From assembly GCA_020638055.1 (NCBI GenBank), contig JACKJH010000003.1, positions 558,001 through 622,000 on the forward strand: DNA of 64,000 nucleotides, written 5' to 3'. The position numbers and the translations under genes were made by a program. Origin of the DNA: Hyphomicrobiaceae bacterium (GTDB lineage Bacteria; Pseudomonadota; Alphaproteobacteria; Rhizobiales; Hyphomicrobiaceae). Of this stretch, positions 26,124 through 34,440 are shown piece after piece (the first letter of the stretch is position 1; every line of letters starts with the position of its first letter). Below the pieces are notes generated by a model. The model was given only the letters and a program-made list of their open reading frames with translations. It made no database searches and had not been told where the DNA came from.

Positions 26124-26874
26124 CCAAGCTAACAGCGCCGTGCGATATATCGCACGACGCTATGACGCTTTAGAGCCGAAATCGCGTAGATTTTTCAGTA
26201 TTGATATTTTCAGGATTGGCAGACAGGCCACGTTTTTGCTCCTCGATGGTGAGGAAAGAAAATCCGGTCTCCGTCCAGCGTGCCAGAATTAACCAAATCG
26301 CCCGTTCGCGATTGGGTGCGTCAAATTATACTCCTGCTGCCGGCTAATTTGGGCAGCGTTGGTTTTTTCCAATAAGAATCAGCGGCAAGCAGCGCTGCCG
26401 CTTTTCGCTGCAATGCAATAATATTTGCAAGTTAAGCCGGGATGTTAATGGCTTGGACGCGTTGCAACGCGTCACCACTTCAATTGACGTGGATAATGTG
26501 TTACAGTCTTACTAATTGTGGCGTGGCTGACACATTCTGGGTTGTTGCGTTGCTAATTCGCAACCGCAAGCCCATACAACCAGGATCGGGTGCCTCCGTC
26601 AATGTTCTTTGTGGTCCTCACCAGCAGGCTTTGGCCTGCAGGCATATTGACCGCGAAGATCGGACGGCAATGACCTGCATAGTGAGCCATTTTGCGTTGG
26701 CTGCAACGGGTCGTGGCAGACGACCGTTGAGATTGGCCGACGCTAACGACGGATACCAAGGTGGAGGCGCATGTCAACCGCCTTGGTTTTTTCGCTGCCC
26801 GGAACCGGGCAAGCACATTGCCCATGGTGCTGGGTAGGCCTGCACCGGGGATGAGTTGGAAGAGTGAGACGCTA
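26124..26874 (+). other. Long intergenic region between fdxA and the CarD gene, possible ncRNA
   Basis: 751 bases without a convincing gene. A perfect 16-bp palindrome (GTGCGATATATCGCAC at 26140-26155) lies just after fdxA. Between about 26590 and 26670 are nested complementary segments (GCAGGC/GCCTGC around a TTTG loop; CCGTCAAT with ATTGAC and GGACGG further out). An intrinsic terminator at 26755-26792 ends the region, which suggests a short transcript ending there, or an attenuated leader of the next gene. No known RNA family was recognised. Confidence 0.4.
26755..26792 (+). terminator. Intrinsic terminator upstream of the CarD gene
   Basis: ACCAAGGTGG at 26755-26764 pairs with CCGCCTTGGT at 26778-26787 (one mismatch, loop 13), followed by T6. 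It lies 82 bases before the CarD gene start and has no upstream coding gene closer than fdxA. Confidence 0.75.
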
Positions 26875-28020
26875 ATGGCCCAGAAGAAAAAGACACAGGT
26901 TCGCACTACGAAGACTGCTGCCCAAGGCACAGTTGGCAAGTCCGCGGCCAAAACAACAAAATCTGCCAAGGCCAAGTCGTCGCCCAAGACGGCATCTCCT
27001 GTCAAGGCAAGCGCCAAAAAAGCGCCTGCTGCCAAAAAGGACGTCGTAACCAAAGCCAAATCCCCCGCAGCCAAGAAGCCGGCTGCTGCAAAAGCGCCGT
27101 CGCGTAAGCCTGCGGCAAAACCTGCAACGGCAACCAACACGGCAACAAAGGTAAAGGATGCAGCGTTGACGAAGCAGGTCAAGAAGTCGGCCGTGGCAAA
27201 ATCCCCGTCGTCCAGCAAATCTGTTTCAACCGCGTCAGCAGCACCTGCACCGGCCAAGGCCGCCGCAAAAAAGCCTGCAAAATCGGTAGCGAAAACCCCT
27301 GCAAAGGCTTCTGCCGTTGTTGCTTCGGGAGCGAAGGGAAAGGCAGCGCCGCAGCGTGCGGTTGCGGCCGCTTCAGCGCCACCTTCTGACAAGATATCGG
27401 CGCCTGCCAAGGCTCCCGAGAAGAAGGGCCAGCGTCACGGTTTCAAGCTCAATGAACATGTCGTCTATCCGGCCCATGGCGTCGGACGCATCGTCGGTAT
27501 CGAGGAGCAGGAGATCGCAGGCCACTCGTTGGAGTTGTTCGTGATCACCTTCGACAAGGAGAAGCTGACGTTGCGCGTGCCAACAGGCAAGCTGGAAAGC
27601 GTTGGTATGCGCAAGCTTGCGGAAGCCGACACGGTCAAGAAGGCTATGGACACACTGAAGGGACGGGCGCGCATCAAACGCACGATGTGGAGCCGGCGTG
27701 CCCAGGAGTACGTCGCAAAGATCAACTCCGGCAGTCTGGTTTCCATTGCTGAAGTGGTTCGCGATCTTTACCGGTCCGACGCCCAGCCTGAGCAATCGTA
27801 TTCCGAGCGGCAGCTTTATGAGGATGCGCTTGACCGCATGGCCCGCGAAATCGCAGCCGTAGAAAAGCTGGACGAACGTGGCGCAGTTCAACGCATCACG
27901 GATGTGCTTTCAAAAAGCGCTCGTGGCCGCCGAGCAGCCGCCGAAGCGGAAGCCGAGGCTGCGGCTGAAGCTGAAGCCGGCTCCGATCCCGATGCGGAGA
28001 AAGAGGCTGAAGCTGCCTGA
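26875..28020 (+). CDS. CarD/CdnL-type transcription regulator with H1-like N-terminal extension
   Basis: Protein of 381 residues from the start at 26875; an in-frame start at 26761 falls inside a terminator and is unlikely. Residues 1-182 are Lys/Ala/Pro/Ser-rich with many AKKPA-like units, like histone H1 tails, and probably bind DNA non-specifically. Residues about 183-345 form the CarD/CdnL domain (GFKLNEHVVYPAHGVGRIVG, LRVPTGKLESVGMRKL, WSRRAQEYVAKINSGS), which contacts the RNA polymerase beta subunit and stabilises open complexes. The last 25 residues are Glu/Ala-rich. In Myxococcus CarD an H1/HMGA-like region lies at the C-terminus; here it is N-terminal. The K/A-rich coding region produces a long antisense frame that is not a gene. 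Confidence 0.9.
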   Translation: MAQKKKTQVRTTKTAAQGTVGKSAAKTTKSAKAKSSPKTASPVKASAKKAPAAKKDVVTKAKSPAAKKPAAAKAPSRKPAAKPATATNTATKVKDAALTKQVKKSAVAKSPSSSKSVSTASAAPAPAKAAAKKPAKSVAKTPAKASAVVASGAKGKAAPQRAVAAASAPPSDKISAPAKAPEKKGQRHGFKLNEHVVYPAHGVGRIVGIEEQEIAGHSLELFVITFDKEKLTLRVPTGKLESVGMRKLAEADTVKKAMDTLKGRARIKRTMWSRRAQEYVAKINSGSLVSIAEVVRDLYRSDAQPEQSYSERQLYEDALDRMAREIAAVEKLDERGAVQRITDVLSKSARGRRAAAEAEAEAAAEAEAGSDPDAEKEAEAA

Positions 28021-28065
28021 AAAGGTAACGCCAAGTTGGCGGATAACAACCAATCGTAAAAGAAG

Positions 28066-28100
28066 ACGCCCGGAGCTCAAACGCACCGGGTGTTTTTTTT
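28066..28100 (+). terminator. Intrinsic terminator of the CarD gene
   Basis: ACGCCCGG at 28066-28073 pairs with CCGGGTGT at 28086-28093 (one mismatch) and is followed by T8. It lies 45 bases after the stop codon. Confidence 0.85.
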
Positions 28101-28148
28101 GGCAACGCGCTGTGGTTGTTTGTGACGGCTCTGAGACGCTGACCTTGA

Positions 28149-28247
28149 GCATTTTCCGACGAAGTGGATACCGGTTCGTCGAAGAAAATGCGACCGAACC
28201 AAAAAGTTAGCGCGCCGATCCGATTCCATCGGATCGGAACGCGCTCT
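28149..28247. repeat. 44-bp family A repeat plus family B hairpin
   Basis: Family A repeat at 28149-28192, followed by a family B hairpin at 28210-28247 (GCGCGCCGATCCGA / TCGGATCGGAACGCGC arms). The same order A-then-B occurs at 20161, 25391 and 42019. Confidence 0.85.
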
Positions 28248-28693
28248 AGTCATCAAAGATGTCGACGTCGTTAGGCGACAAACGAGCAAAAGGATCGTGC
28301 CTAGCCCATATCCTGCGCCGAAATGAAGGTGTCTGATACGCTGGTAACAATGTTGCTCTAAACGACATCATCACGCCTCCGACGCGTATTATCTTGTCAA
28401 AAATTTGCAGCGCAATCTGCTGCATATGCATCTGGCGTTGACGGTCGACTAGGCTGAAAAATTTGCAAAATTTGCCTAGGGAGGCCCGCAGAGCATTGGC
28501 ATGCCGCTCGTCGTTTTGGTATGCTACCAGAAGTTTAGCTCCGGTGAGCCTTACGCTTTGGCTTTCCGGAGGCAGCGACATTGGTGAGTGGAGCGCCGGT
28601 GTCGTGGAAGGGGCTGTTGCGGCAACGCAGCACAAGCTACGTCGCGCGAAGGTGCGGCGTTGAGTGATGGGTTTGTAGGTATGAGTACCATCA
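28248..28693 (+). promoter_or_regulatory. Upstream region of the srfB operon
   Basis: 445 bases with lower GC than the genes around them and no convincing gene; an antisense frame here overlaps the hairpin repeat and the 5' end of srfB and looks spurious. The promoter of the srfB cluster is expected in this segment, but no consensus boxes are clear. Confidence 0.35.
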
Positions 28694-31600
28694 ATGACAG
28701 ATGCCGACCTCCACCTGGGCAGAACCAGAACGGAACGAAGCGACAAGGAGGCGGGCTCCAATCCGCTCGTCGCTGCAGTATCGCGGCTGGTACCGCATTC
28801 GGGTGTCCAATTTATTGACATCGCGATCGGCACCCGTTCCCTTTCAGCGACAGTCGGCAAATTTGTCGAGGATGTAGATCCCGAAGACGGTTGCGTGCTG
28901 GTGCCGTTGAATGATCAGCCCGACTGTGACGGCGTCGAATGGCATCCCATAACTGGCGAGCGCCTTGCCCCTTCGCAAACGCTGTGGGTTTCGGGCTATC
29001 AGGCTCTGGAACCATTCCTTGGTGTGTGGTTGCCACTGCCCTACCTGCGCTTTTCAGGCCGCGATGCAGATGGCGAGTTGCGCTTTGATGACGGACCAAT
29101 GAATTGGGTCCGCATATACATCGAGCAGCCCGCAGAAGGTTTGCGCGACGCTGAATCGTTGAAGGCCGTCCTGGCAATCGACACGACGCTTGAAAAAAAT
29201 GGTCGTATCGGCCAGGACGACTATCTTGCACCAAACACCGACGACGTGGTTTTCGCGCCGGTGTTCAAATTGGCCAGCGACCCCATTCATATTGCAGAAT
29301 TCACTGCTGCAAGTTGGTTCGACGAGGGGCTGGCCCGCTCCTATGCCAGTTTCGAAAAAACACAGGCTGCGGCGGTGCGGCCATCGTCTTCCGCCGCCGT
29401 GGGCGGCGCAACGCAGCGCGCTTCGTCCTCCGCTTGCAAGCCCCCTCCAGCGCCGAAATTCACCCATGAGCGCACAGCGCGCTACCTCGCGTTGTTAGCG
29501 GTCCTGCAAGCTGAATCCACCATGCCGCAGCTTCAATTTGTCGATCGGCGTACAACGCACTGGAAAGCGCGCAATACGCCCGTCGAACTGATGCTGGACA
29601 TCGATTCAGCTTTCACATCCGCAGCTTTGTTGCTGTCCAAGGACGCGCCAGCAGCATCAAAAACAATTTGTGAGCCGCTCCGATTGCGTGACTTGTCTCG
29701 CCCAACGGTAACGCACAACGCACCAATTCGAACAATCGCGGAGTTTTCACAACCCAACTTTGGCGACGAACGCGCTTCCCTGCTCAGCGGCCGCACGGAC
29801 GCATTCAACTGGCCAAGCCTTGTTCGCGTTGGTGATGAAGCGCTAAGAATCTCGCAGGCAGCCGGAGCTGCACCCGGCCAAACCGGACTGCACGCTGTAA
29901 TGCGCGGGTTGCGACAGACCACACCCAACACCGAGGTTTGGCGCTTTGCCCGTGCCGATGGTGCCAAACCCACGCATATGGGTGCCATGGTATCAGGCCG
30001 CGTGATGTCTCACCTCGCGGAAGACGGTAGCGTGATAAAGCCGGGCGATGTTGATGCCGCGCCCGCCCTGCGGCCACACTTTTCGCCCTCGGCATTACTT
30101 TCGATGTTTATTGCAGAATGTCTGCTCCATGCAATTTCGAGTGCAAACGCGCCCGCTGCGATCCATGAAAGCAACCATATACGGACCTTGAAACGGGTCG
30201 TCCTCACATGCCCGATCGCAGCAACGGTTGACGAACGCGCAATGCTACTGAAACGCGCGCAGGACGCGCGCGACCTGATATGGAGTGCCAACGGCTGGGA
30301 CAGCGCGAACGAACTGACACCCGAACCTCCCGAAATTGTACTCACCTTCGATGTCAGCGTGGCGTCTCAGATTGCCTTTCTGGATGATGAAATCACGCAC
30401 CGTTTCTCTGGCGACTCTCGCCGCTTCCTGGAACTGGTAGGGCGCGCAGATTTTGGCCAGGATGATTCAGCAGCGGCCGCGAGTATGGTCGATGCAATGC
30501 GCATCGCCACACTTGACCTGTCCGGTCAGGCAACGACGCTTACGGTCGTCAACTACTCATTTTCTGCTGAGGGCGGTATCGCGCCAATGATCGAATGCGC
30601 CGAGCGATCATCCGTAGCCGGCGACACTCTTACCGAAGCCGTTATGAAATCACACATCCTTCCGGCAATCGCTGATGGGTTGGATGAAGCGGGCCATCCC
30701 GACGGTGCGGCTTTGCTTATGCGGGCAGGCAACCTGATAGGCTCAAACGCGGAATTTCTCGGCCGCCACTTTTCGGCTTGTTTTCTACGCAAAGTACTTT
30801 TGCCCGCGACGACCGCGCTGATTGATCTGCATCAGGCCGTTGCTGACGGCACGTCAGGTAACATGATGCGCCGGTTCACCATTGGCCATCTCGTACGTCT
30901 GGGGGACGGACGCATGGGCCCGTTAGATGAGAAACTCGAAGCTCTTGCGGCCCGAGAGGGCGCGCGGAGTTTCCGGTTGGACAAGGTCGAGGTGACGCTG
31001 GACCCGCACGCGGTCTCAGCGACCATTGCGTCTCACCTTTCCCCCATGCTCGATCAGGTTGTTCAAGTCGTCTCCAACGCCAACGTCGATCTGTTTGTTT
31101 TGAGCGGTCAGTTTGCCGATCTGCCGGATGTGACGCGCTCTCTGGAGGCAAAGTGTCCGCTTGCACCGCATCGAATTGTGAACCTGAACCGCCGTTACGA
31201 AGAGGCCTCGGTTGAACCACAGGCTTCAGACATCGAGGCGCCTGATCCACGTTTGATTACACTGGCGCGTGCAACGTTGAGTGGCGGCAATGACGCGGGA
31301 AAATTCAACGCCATAGGCGCATTGGCAGACGAACTTCGGCTTGCCGCCCCCAAACGAACCGGGTTGGGGCTGCTTGAGCCGGACAGCGAAGTTGCGTCAA
31401 GGCGTTACATCCCTTGGAGTGCGCAGGAAAAGGCGCAAGTCCTTCCAGGCACGCCGCACAAGCCGCATCCGGGCAGTGCCGCCCGCCCAACGCCATCTGC
31501 AAACCAGAGTGGCCCCGGCCATGAAGGTGCAACGTTCTCGACCTCTGCGCCCCGGGGCGAGGCGCACGAGAGCCCCCCTGCACGCGGCGATGTTACGAAG

Positions 31601-31711
31601 CTGTCGAAACGTCGCGAGGCACAGGCGCATGTCTTGCCCAATAGAGCAAATGCAATTTCCGACGCTGGATCGGCCGTTGCGATGCCGATGACCAAAGGGG
31701 ACCAGGCATGA
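28694..31711 (+). CDS. srfB: SrfB-like protein, Hsp70/actin-fold ATPase
   Basis: Protein of 1005 residues matching the SrfB virulence-factor family (recognised from overall layout and the SrfC-like gene after it). An Hsp70/actin-type nucleotide fold is indicated by an N-terminal FIDIAIGTRS strand (phosphate-1-like), LDLSGQATTLTVV with Asp608 (phosphate-2-like, compare DxGGGTTD) and FVLSGQFADLP near 802 (adenosine-binding-like). SrfB was named in Salmonella as an SsrB-regulated gene; its biochemical role is not established. The C-terminal 110 residues are Pro/Gly-rich. The start at 28694 lacks a strong ribosome site. The stop overlaps srfC by 4 bases (ATGA). Probable cytoplasmic motor or chaperone-like part of the cluster (inference). 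Confidence 0.75.
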   Translation: MTDADLHLGRTRTERSDKEAGSNPLVAAVSRLVPHSGVQFIDIAIGTRSLSATVGKFVEDVDPEDGCVLVPLNDQPDCDGVEWHPITGERLAPSQTLWVSGYQALEPFLGVWLPLPYLRFSGRDADGELRFDDGPMNWVRIYIEQPAEGLRDAESLKAVLAIDTTLEKNGRIGQDDYLAPNTDDVVFAPVFKLASDPIHIAEFTAASWFDEGLARSYASFEKTQAAAVRPSSSAAVGGATQRASSSACKPPPAPKFTHERTARYLALLAVLQAESTMPQLQFVDRRTTHWKARNTPVELMLDIDSAFTSAALLLSKDAPAASKTICEPLRLRDLSRPTVTHNAPIRTIAEFSQPNFGDERASLLSGRTDAFNWPSLVRVGDEALRISQAAGAAPGQTGLHAVMRGLRQTTPNTEVWRFARADGAKPTHMGAMVSGRVMSHLAEDGSVIKPGDVDAAPALRPHFSPSALLSMFIAECLLHAISSANAPAAIHESNHIRTLKRVVLTCPIAATVDERAMLLKRAQDARDLIWSANGWDSANELTPEPPEIVLTFDVSVASQIAFLDDEITHRFSGDSRRFLELVGRADFGQDDSAAAASMVDAMRIATLDLSGQATTLTVVNYSFSAEGGIAPMIECAERSSVAGDTLTEAVMKSHILPAIADGLDEAGHPDGAALLMRAGNLIGSNAEFLGRHFSACFLRKVLLPATTALIDLHQAVADGTSGNMMRRFTIGHLVRLGDGRMGPLDEKLEALAAREGARSFRLDKVEVTLDPHAVSATIASHLSPMLDQVVQVVSNANVDLFVLSGQFADLPDVTRSLEAKCPLAPHRIVNLNRRYEEASVEPQASDIEAPDPRLITLARATLSGGNDAGKFNAIGALADELRLAAPKRTGLGLLEPDSEVASRRYIPWSAQEKAQVLPGTPHKPHPGSAARPTPSANQSGPGHEGATFSTSAPRGEAHESPPARGDVTKLSKRREAQAHVLPNRANAISDAGSAVAMPMTKGDQA

Positions 31712-34440
31712 CGCCATCCCAAGAGGCAAGGCTGGCCACCGACCAGTCAATTGAACGGATTGAAAAGCTATCGCAATGGCTGGCGCGAAGCCGTTCGATT
31801 GTGGGCGAGTGTGGGCCTGGCCTGAAGAAAACACTCGCGATATCGCGCGTGCGCTATCAGGCGTTGAAGAACTCTGTTGAGGATCCCCCGACCGTTGCTC
31901 TGGTAGGTACGAGCCCGGCATTGCGGGCGCAAATGGTCGGCGCATTGACAAGCCCACAGGATGCTGACGACAGCACCGGCCAGAAAGATGACCCCAACGA
32001 AATCCTGCGGCGGCTGCTCGTTCGTGATGGCAAACAGCATACGGTGACCGCCGTGCGCTTTGCCGCTGCCGAAACACAGTCTCCGCTCCGCGAATATCCG
32101 TTTCGCGTAGGGTTGCTGGGTATCGCAGATCTGGCTGCAATCATGGTTCATGTCCACCAGGCGTGCTTTCCAGGTGGCATTCCGCCCAAAGCCATGTTGA
32201 ACCGCATGCGTGAGCTGCAAAAGGATGTCGCAACAAAGGTCCAGCCGGCAACTCAGGCAGGTCTTGATGGTGCGCACGTTATCGCTTTGGCGGCCAAGCT
32301 GAATCGCTTGTATCCCAATGCGAGCGGGCTTCGCCTCCTGGCAGCATCCAACTACTGGAACGATCTGGCCGAGGTGGCCGCACACATATCGGACGCCGAG
32401 CGCGTAGAAGCTCTGGCGTTGTTGTGGGGTGGCGAACCCGAACTGACATTGCTGTTTAGACTTATGGTGGCAACGCTAGCCAATTTTCATCACGCGCGAG
32501 AAATTTTCGTACCTCGCGATGCAATGTTCGAACTCGATCAGAAGTCGGGATGGTTTACCCTCCACCAGCGCAGCATCATAGCGGCCACGACATTGCAGGA
32601 AGCGGCGGATGAAAGCAGTGCTGAGGTGGAAACGATTAAGGTCGTTGGCCGCTATGGCCATACCGCAGCTCCAACAAGGTCCATGTTGGCCGCGATAGCC
32701 GCGGAGGTTGCGCTGAACGCACCGCAGGGCGCTAGCACGGCCACGGCCGGCGCAGATCTACTGGATCTGCCCGCAGCGCCGATGCCATGCGATCTTAATA
32801 TCGTGTTTGCCCGCACCACTGGCCGTAAACGCCGCGGTATCCGCCCGGACTTGAAGCAACTGCTTTCGGTTTTCGCGCACATGAAGGCGTCCTATCTCGT
32901 GGATCGCTCTATTCATGAGCACTGCGTGACCGCGCTCGTTCCGTGCATCGCCAAAGATCAGCCGGCGCTTGAAGCTCTTCCCGCTGCCATCAATGACTGG
33001 GTTGAACTTTCCCAGGGCCGCGAACCACATCAGCGTGAACGTCAGCCCGCGAGACTTTTCCTGATTGCAGAAGAAGCTGATGAGGCGCCAGCAGGCGGCA
33101 ATAATAGCAATTCGATTGGGTCAAGGCCTTCGGTGGCCTCGTTCGATGATCTGTCGCGCGCGCACAATGCTGGTGATCTTTTAAAATCCCACGCTTGGCT
33201 TCACGAGTGGAGCCCCGGTCAGCCCTTTGCGAACACATTCACATTGCGCGTCGACCGCGGGGCCGAGGCAACGAAGAAACACCCGGCAAAAGGCGCCGAA
33301 TTGGCCACGCTCATTGATGCAGGCAGCGCGATAGATCCTGCTGACCGGCCTCAGGCCCCCGAGACCTCCTATTCCACAACACTGCCCGCCGCGGCGACAA
33401 CGGCATCTGGCTCGACCGGGGGAAGGGACTCAACAGGTCCAAAGATGGTCCTTCCGCGCACCCAGATCAACTCACAGAAGAATGCACAAAGGCTACTCGA
33501 TGAGGTCGCGAGCGCTGGTCATCCCTCATCCAAGGCGCGCGAACTTCGATACCGTCTATCGGGCCTGCATCGCCACCTGCAAAACCGTTTCCATCGATAC
33601 CTTGCAGCAGGCGCGAATACCGCATTGAACGATTGGCGTCACGACACTGCATCCGTACTCACATATCGTATTGGACGCTTGGCGCAGCGACAGCAGCTTG
33701 CGCCGCTACTTGTCGGTTTGCGGCTGGATGAGGCCGAACTGATAGCGATCTACCGTCGTTCTGAACTGGCAGCGTTGGATGGGCGGCTGCCCATTCCAGC
33801 GCGTGCCCCGGTACGTCCGCAACAAGCGCTTGACGGAGAAGAATCTGCTTCGCGTCCGGACATTGCGGCACCTCCACAGCCAACCGTGCCACGTGCCATG
33901 TCAGTCGCGCTTGCCGAAGATGTCCTAGGTTATTGGCTTTCCGCCATGCGTAGTTTGGCATCTTCAGACCGTTTTTGCCGGCAGATCGATATGCCCGACT
34001 GGGTATTGGAGCATCTCGTTGATGAACTCGGTGCCGGTGCAGTCCGCCTTGGGCTGGTCCGCAGATTGGCCGAAGCGATCGAATCCATGGTGGCACAAAC
34101 GCGCGCCGGTGAGGCGGGTTTTGCCAGCGTTGCAGGAGCGGTTATCAATCGTTTTCTCGAACGGCTGGACCTGCCACCCAATTCCTCCAGGAGTTCAAAA
34201 CGTGCACTTGCCGCGTCGGTTTCAGTCAGCGGCACGATTGCATCGTCTGAACCGGCAACGCATGAAGAGACATCAGGTAGAATGCAGGAATCTTACGCCG
34301 ACGTTTGGCCTGCCCGTTTTACCCGATTGATAGAAGAAAATATGGTGGCAGCTCGCAAAGGAGCAACCGGCGATGCCGGTGCCGACCTTGCCAGCCTCCT
34401 GTCTGAATTTCCCGAAAACCGTTTTGAGGTCGAGTCGTGA
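31708..34440 (+). CDS. srfC: SrfC-like protein with degenerate P-loop
   Basis: Protein of 910 residues in the position of SrfC. Residues 20-62 are a helical lead-in. Then VALVGTSPALRAQMVGAL (about 63-80) sits where SrfC proteins have a GTPase Walker A, but the Gly-Lys-Ser/Thr residues are missing, so nucleotide binding is doubtful. The rest is mostly helical (RLLDEVASAGHPSSKARELR, and the long helical segment after YWLSAMRSLASSDRFCRQID), with low-complexity linkers near 565-600. Its stop overlaps the next start (GTGA). It is probably a cytoplasmic partner of SrfB; similarity to SrfC is moderate and rests partly on gene order. Confidence 0.62.
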   Translation: MTPSQEARLATDQSIERIEKLSQWLARSRSIVGECGPGLKKTLAISRVRYQALKNSVEDPPTVALVGTSPALRAQMVGALTSPQDADDSTGQKDDPNEILRRLLVRDGKQHTVTAVRFAAAETQSPLREYPFRVGLLGIADLAAIMVHVHQACFPGGIPPKAMLNRMRELQKDVATKVQPATQAGLDGAHVIALAAKLNRLYPNASGLRLLAASNYWNDLAEVAAHISDAERVEALALLWGGEPELTLLFRLMVATLANFHHAREIFVPRDAMFELDQKSGWFTLHQRSIIAATTLQEAADESSAEVETIKVVGRYGHTAAPTRSMLAAIAAEVALNAPQGASTATAGADLLDLPAAPMPCDLNIVFARTTGRKRRGIRPDLKQLLSVFAHMKASYLVDRSIHEHCVTALVPCIAKDQPALEALPAAINDWVELSQGREPHQRERQPARLFLIAEEADEAPAGGNNSNSIGSRPSVASFDDLSRAHNAGDLLKSHAWLHEWSPGQPFANTFTLRVDRGAEATKKHPAKGAELATLIDAGSAIDPADRPQAPETSYSTTLPAAATTASGSTGGRDSTGPKMVLPRTQINSQKNAQRLLDEVASAGHPSSKARELRYRLSGLHRHLQNRFHRYLAAGANTALNDWRHDTASVLTYRIGRLAQRQQLAPLLVGLRLDEAELIAIYRRSELAALDGRLPIPARAPVRPQQALDGEESASRPDIAAPPQPTVPRAMSVALAEDVLGYWLSAMRSLASSDRFCRQIDMPDWVLEHLVDELGAGAVRLGLVRRLAEAIESMVAQTRAGEAGFASVAGAVINRFLERLDLPPNSSRSSKRALAASVSVSGTIASSEPATHEETSGRMQESYADVWPARFTRLIEENMVAARKGATGDAGADLASLLSEFPENRFEVES

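Noticed and set aside
26740..26775. GCTAACGACGG... reading ANDGYQ, recalling a tmRNA tag
   Set aside because: No tRNA-like half, no CCA end, and the frame runs through a terminator hairpin.
26553..27410. Long antisense frame (285 codons) opposite the CarD gene
   Set aside because: It results from the Lys/Ala-rich codon composition of the sense gene; its Ala/Phe/Asp repeats mirror the AAG/GCC codons.
28246..28860. Minus-strand frame of 204 codons upstream of srfB
   Set aside because: It overlaps a repeat hairpin and the srfB 5' region and has no ribosome site or domain.
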